A stretch of 64,000 bases of DNA from DATJGR01 sp041739525. Lineage in GTDB: Bacteria > Pseudomonadota > Gammaproteobacteria > Pseudomonadales > Azotimanducaceae. Shown here piece after piece: positions 60,842 through 64,000 of the stretch; positions within the stretch are counted from its first letter, which is position 1; the number at the start of each line of letters is the position of its first letter. Below the pieces are notes generated by a model, which saw nothing but the letters and a program-made list of their open reading frames with translations, had not been told where the DNA came from and did no database searches. A program made the translations under genes and the position numbers. The DNA lies in the NCBI GenBank assembly GCA_041739525.1, contig JBGSNQ010000075.1, positions 7,093 through 71,092 on the forward strand, read 5' to 3'.

Positions 60842-61000
60842 AAAGCGGAGCCCGACAAAATCGAGCGCACGTATTCGAGACTATTGTCGCGACGCCGGCA
60901 TGGCTCGTCACGTCTCACGTCGTCGCCGCGACAACGGCGACGCACGTACATGTCACGCAAAGTACAGGGTCGCAAACAGCCCCGCGGCGAGCCTCTATCG

Positions 61001-61285
61001 CTAATGCCCTGCGAATGCGGGCGGCTTCTTCACCCTCAGTGCTTTCCTGTTCTTCTTCGGCCTCCTCTTCGTGCCGACGATCGCGACAGTGTGCTGGCAC
61101 GACTTGCTGTCGTAGTCCGTTCCAGCCTCGGATCCAACGTGTAGCAGTTGGTACGTGTGCCTGCGCAAGTAGTGATTCACGGCCTTCGCAAACTCAGTGG
61201 ATCCGTCAAAGAACCTCGAGCATTCCTTGCACGCTGCGCCATCGCTAGAACTGATACGGACGACAAATCCGATCGATTTGGCCAT
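61001..61285 (-). CDS. small protein with C2H2-like zinc-finger motif
   Basis: A 94-residue protein with an excellent start: GGAGGT 6 nt before ATG 61285. It contains ACKECSRFFDGSTEFAKAVN followed by HYLRRHTY, a C-x2-C ... H-x4-H arrangement that could bind zinc, and a basic tail (KRRPKKNRKALRVKKPP). It may bind nucleic acid. No family recognised. A longer frame from 61381 ignores the ribosome binding site. Confidence 0.6.
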   Translation of the reverse strand: MAKSIGFVVRISSSDGAACKECSRFFDGSTEFAKAVNHYLRRHTYQLLHVGSEAGTDYDSKSCQHTVAIVGTKRRPKKNRKALRVKKPPAFAGH

Positions 61286-61859
61286 TACCTTACCTCCGAG
61301 CGCGCTGGCCAACGCCGGCGCAGTAGAGCGCAGCTTACCGGTTTCGGCGGACCGCGGACTGTCATGCGACGTAAAGGTCAAAGGTGGCTAGTACCACGTT
61401 TAAAGATCGGCGTTTCATCGAGCCTGACGGCTTCGATCGAGCGAGCATTTCAACGCAAGCGGCTTCACTCGATGGTTCGCGGTCGGTGCTGTTCGGGCTC
61501 GTCCCCCGCGCCCGTGCACGATCAACTCGGTTTGGAGTGCCTTGGCACTGTCGACGAGCTACTCGAGGCGCTTGGGCGGCGCCGGGTGCGGCGGGGTTAC
61601 AGATCTCTCTGAACAGATCTTCAAAGGGGCGTTGCGCCGACCGCCATTTCGCGGCTGACTCAGGAATGAGCCGAGTCTGTTGACTTCGTGCTTTCCCTTT
61701 CGTGAGTGTCTTGTCGTTCCGACAATCGCGCCGGTCGCATTCAGTCGCGCGCGAGTGGACGGGACTCGAACTCGGACAGTGTGCGCTGAACCGCGCTACG
61801 GCATTTACCCAATTGCGGCGGCTTTCGGCCCGCGCTACTGATCACACCAAGCAGCGCCC
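61286..61859. other. 574-nt gap, no gene; possible tRNA 3' fragment
   Basis: No coding frame is convincing. On the minus strand at about 61750-61790 the sequence GAGTTCGAGTCCCGTCCACT resembles the T-arm and acceptor end of a tRNA, but the T-stem has mismatches and I find no matching 5' half, so it is at best a remnant. Confidence 0.35.
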
Positions 61860-63416
61860 TCAGGGGGCTTCAGCGAGTCGTGCGGCTAGGGCTCGCTTGT
61901 CGATCTTTCCGTTCGGCAACAGCGGCAGGGCCGACTCGATCGCAAACGCCTTCGGCACCTTGTAGTTCGCGATGCGCTCCTTCAGAAACGCCCGCAGATC
62001 GTCTGCGGCAACGTTGCGTCCCTGTATCGGCATCACGAACGCGTGTCCCACTTCCTGATACAGCGGATGCGCCACTGGCAGTACCGCAGCGAGCAGCACG
62101 TCGGGGTGTTCCGCAATCGCCTGCTCGATCTCGAGCGGATACACGTTGTAGCCGCCGGACTTGAACATTTCCTTCAGCCGGCCGATGAACACGATGTTGC
62201 CGTCGCCGCGCAGGTAGCCCAGATCGCCGGTATGCAGGAAACCGTCGGCGGTGAACGCATCGCGCGTGGCGTCGGGGCGGTTGAAGTAGCCGCTCATCAC
62301 GTACGGACCGCGGAACTGCAGTTCTCCCGTCTCACCCACGTCGCATTGGCTGCCGTCCACGCGCGCCACTCTGAAATCGCAGCCGGGCAACGGCCGACCG
62401 ATGGTTTCAGCCACGTCGATCAGCGGCGCATCGATGTCTGTGCGCGTGATGATGCCGCACGTCTCGGTCTGGCCGTACACGGAGAAGATTGGGCAGCCGA
62501 CGCCTTCCCACGCCTGCAGAATGTTCAGCGGCGTGGTGGCGCCACCGCAGACGATCAGCTGCGTATGCGCGAGTTTGCGTGGATCGAAACCGGGCACATT
62601 CATCGTCATCATGAAGCCGGTCGGGCTCGTCACCAGGTACGTTGGCTGCTCCTCGCGACGGATCCTGCCGAGCGCCTCCATGTCGACGCGCGGGTAGAAG
62701 ATGATCCGGCCGCCGCCGGCGAATACGTTCATGCACAGGTTATTGAGCGCGCCGACGTGGTTGGTCGGCGCGGCGCAGACGGTGCTCGCGATGCGATCGC
62801 CCATCCATGCGGCGTTGGCGAGCGCCGATCGCACGATGGTGTCGTGCGACAGCATCGCGCCCTTCGGCTGCCCGGTGGTGCCCGACGTATAGACGATGAC
62901 GGAAGTGTCGTCGGGCGTGACCGCCGCGCGCGCGGCGGCAAGGCGCTGCGCTGTGACGCCGGCTCCTGCTTCGACGAACTCGCCTAACGATTTCGCTGGG
63001 CCGCGCGGCTCGCCGCAGGTGACGAACGTGCGCACCGCCGACGGCACCGCCTGCAGTTCCACGTCGTAGTCGCGCCCGTCGAACGGTGAGCGGACGAACA
63101 CCAGAGCGGGACTCGCGTCCTGCAACAGGTACGCGAATTCACGCTCGCGATACACCGGATTCAGGCCATGCCAGATGGCTCCGATCGACACCGACGCAAG
63201 GTACGTCAACCAGAAATCCAGACCGGGCGGTGCGAGCGTGGCAACGCGATCGCCGCGGCGAACGCCGTGGGCGAGCAGACCGCGGGAGATCGAATCGACC
63301 TGCGCGGACAGCGCGGCAAAATCGAGCCGCGTGTCCCCGTTGACGACCGCCTCCGCGGTCGGCCGTAGCGCGGCATGCGAGGCAAGAAAGTCGTGAATAA
63401 CGCGGATCTGCGACAT
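61860..63416 (-). CDS. AMP-binding acyl-CoA synthetase
   Basis: A 518-residue adenylate-forming ligase. The P-loop is VYTSGTTGQPKGAMLSHD (about residues 176-193), followed by VYGQTETCGII, HTGDLGYLRGDG and the C-terminal catalytic lysine motif PNGKIDKRALAARL. Length matches class I acyl-CoA synthetases. It activates a carboxylic acid as the acyl-AMP and then the CoA thioester; substrate unknown. Divergent from a MaoC-like gene, which fits a fatty-acid or aromatic/steroid side-chain degradation unit. Confidence 0.94.
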   Translation of the reverse strand: MSQIRVIHDFLASHAALRPTAEAVVNGDTRLDFAALSAQVDSISRGLLAHGVRRGDRVATLAPPGLDFWLTYLASVSIGAIWHGLNPVYREREFAYLLQDASPALVFVRSPFDGRDYDVELQAVPSAVRTFVTCGEPRGPAKSLGEFVEAGAGVTAQRLAAARAAVTPDDTSVIVYTSGTTGQPKGAMLSHDTIVRSALANAAWMGDRIASTVCAAPTNHVGALNNLCMNVFAGGGRIIFYPRVDMEALGRIRREEQPTYLVTSPTGFMMTMNVPGFDPRKLAHTQLIVCGGATTPLNILQAWEGVGCPIFSVYGQTETCGIITRTDIDAPLIDVAETIGRPLPGCDFRVARVDGSQCDVGETGELQFRGPYVMSGYFNRPDATRDAFTADGFLHTGDLGYLRGDGNIVFIGRLKEMFKSGGYNVYPLEIEQAIAEHPDVLLAAVLPVAHPLYQEVGHAFVMPIQGRNVAADDLRAFLKERIANYKVPKAFAIESALPLLPNGKIDKRALAARLAEAP

Positions 63417-63467
63417 CGGCGCGACCTCGGGCTGATCATCTGTTCATTCGGTCCCACGATAGCAATT

Positions 63468-63501
63468 GCATTTGTACTGATCAATTGATTAGCATTTGGA
63501 C
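63468..63501. promoter_or_regulatory. operator-like element in divergent promoter region
   Basis: Direct repeats GCATTTGTAC (63468-63477) and GCATTTGGAC (63492-63501) flank a near-palindrome TGATCAATTGATTA (63478-63491). It lies midway between the two divergent genes, where a TetR- or MarR-type repressor would bind. The regulator itself is not in the window. Confidence 0.45.
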
Positions 63502-63524
63502 GAGCCAACCCGGGAGCCGCTGAC

Positions 63525-64000
63525 GTGCCCCTCTCTACCCGCATGGTCGGAGCACGCACCGACGCGATCACCCACAGCGTCGACAACCGCTGGCTGATGG
63601 CCTACGCCGCCGGCATCAACGACCTGAACCCGCGCTACATGGACCCGCAGGCGCACGTGCTGGTGGCGCACCCCGTATTTCCGGTGTGCCTCGAGTGGCC
63701 GGTGATCCTCACCAGCCGCAACCTGCCGGGCTACGAGACGGTGACGCCGGCCGAAAGCGCCCGCGGCGTACACGCATCGCACGACCTGCACATCTACCGG
63801 CCGATCCGCGCGGGCGACCGGCTGACGACCCAGGCGACGGTGATCGGCCTGAAGGCGATCAAACCCGGCGCGGCGCAAATGACGCGCCTCGATACCATCG
63901 ATCAGCACGACGCGCTCGTCGCACGTACGTATCAGCTCGGCATCAGCCGCGGCGTCGAAGTCGTCGGCGCGCCCGCGGAAGCGGAGGCCGCCCCGCCACT
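63525..64000 (+). CDS. MaoC-like hydratase/dehydratase, partial
   Basis: The gene runs off the right edge; 158 codons are visible. GGGAG at 63511-63515 supports GTG 63525, with an in-frame ATG at 63543 as alternative. The product has a hot-dog-fold N-terminal MaoC pattern: RWLMAYAAGINDLNPRYMDP, then AHPVFPVCLEWPVIL and HASHDLHIYRPIRAGDRLTT, the last typical of acyl-CoA hydratases. Stop codon and C-terminus are outside the window. Confidence 0.8.
   Translation, partial: MPLSTRMVGARTDAITHSVDNRWLMAYAAGINDLNPRYMDPQAHVLVAHPVFPVCLEWPVILTSRNLPGYETVTPAESARGVHASHDLHIYRPIRAGDRLTTQATVIGLKAIKPGAAQMTRLDTIDQHDALVARTYQLGISRGVEVVGAPAEAEAAPP

Noticed and set aside
1..64000. CRISPR arrays, insertion sequences, prophage genes, rRNA genes
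   Set aside because: I looked for regularly spaced repeats, transposase or integrase motifs and rRNA-like sequence and saw none; the tandem repeats present are short and not spaced.

Overview
The window is GC-rich, densely packed bacterial chromosome. It looks like a gammaproteobacterium with a Pseudomonas/Xanthomonas-type polar flagellum: it has FleQ and FleSR sigma54 regulators, sigma54 and sigma28 promoters, an HptB/HsbR/HsbA switch and a flgA-flgM-flgN-ycgR block. An environmental member of the Nevskiales/Steroidobacter/Xanthomonadales neighbourhood is my guess; no rRNA or complete tRNA is present to settle it. Alternative start codons (GTG, TTG) and 1-14 nt overlaps between genes are common.

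Region 1 (1-35.2 kb) is a nearly complete set of flagellar structural genes. After a pirin gene (+) come, on the minus strand in order of transcription, fleQ, fleS-fleR, fliE-F-G-H-I-J and hsbA-hsbR-hptB. The late genes fliC-flaG-fliD-fliS-fliT(like) follow, read from a clear sigma28 promoter (19163-19189). The rod/hook operon flgB-C-D-E-F-G-H-I-J-K-L is read from a textbook sigma54 promoter (32694-32709). On the plus strand, flgA, flgM (own sigma28 promoter, 33642-33668), flgN and a YcgR/FlgZ c-di-GMP brake follow. A sulfotransferase gene lies between fleQ and the late operon. The export gate, flhF/fleN, fliA, motor and chemotaxis genes are not here.

The most striking feature is that the exterior axial proteins are greatly enlarged: FlgE 940 aa, FlgK 1002 aa, FliD 812 aa, FliC 691 aa. 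They share related inserted modules: one is common to FlgE and FlgK, another occurs twice in FliD and once in FlgK, FlgE has its own tandem duplication, and the flagellin variable region is duplicated. FleR also lacks a receiver domain.

Region 2 (35.3-48.1 kb) is metabolism and envelope. It holds modE facing modABC, with a ModE-box-like palindrome between modA and a divergent OprO/P-type porin. Then come an M23 endopeptidase, a COG2908 phosphoesterase with a TTGA-coupled GT4 glycosyltransferase, an operon-like set (luciferase-like monooxygenase, S4 RNA-binding protein, BaiN/HI0933-type flavoprotein) and an MFS transporter fused to an ABM-like domain.

Region 3 (48.1-61.9 kb) is looser and partly decayed: a frameshifted GNAT, a ZntB/CorA remnant, a GlpQ-like phosphodiesterase with an in-frame amber codon behind a four-unit Pho box, and a C-terminally truncated alcohol dehydrogenase. 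Intact genes include a phytase-like secreted protein, an NTF2-like protein, a DUF3562-like protein, an unusual long pyruvate kinase and several small hypothetical proteins, one facing divergent Pho-box-like sites.

Region 4 (61.9-64 kb) has an acyl-CoA synthetase divergent from a MaoC-like gene that runs off the right edge, with a symmetrical operator-like element between them.
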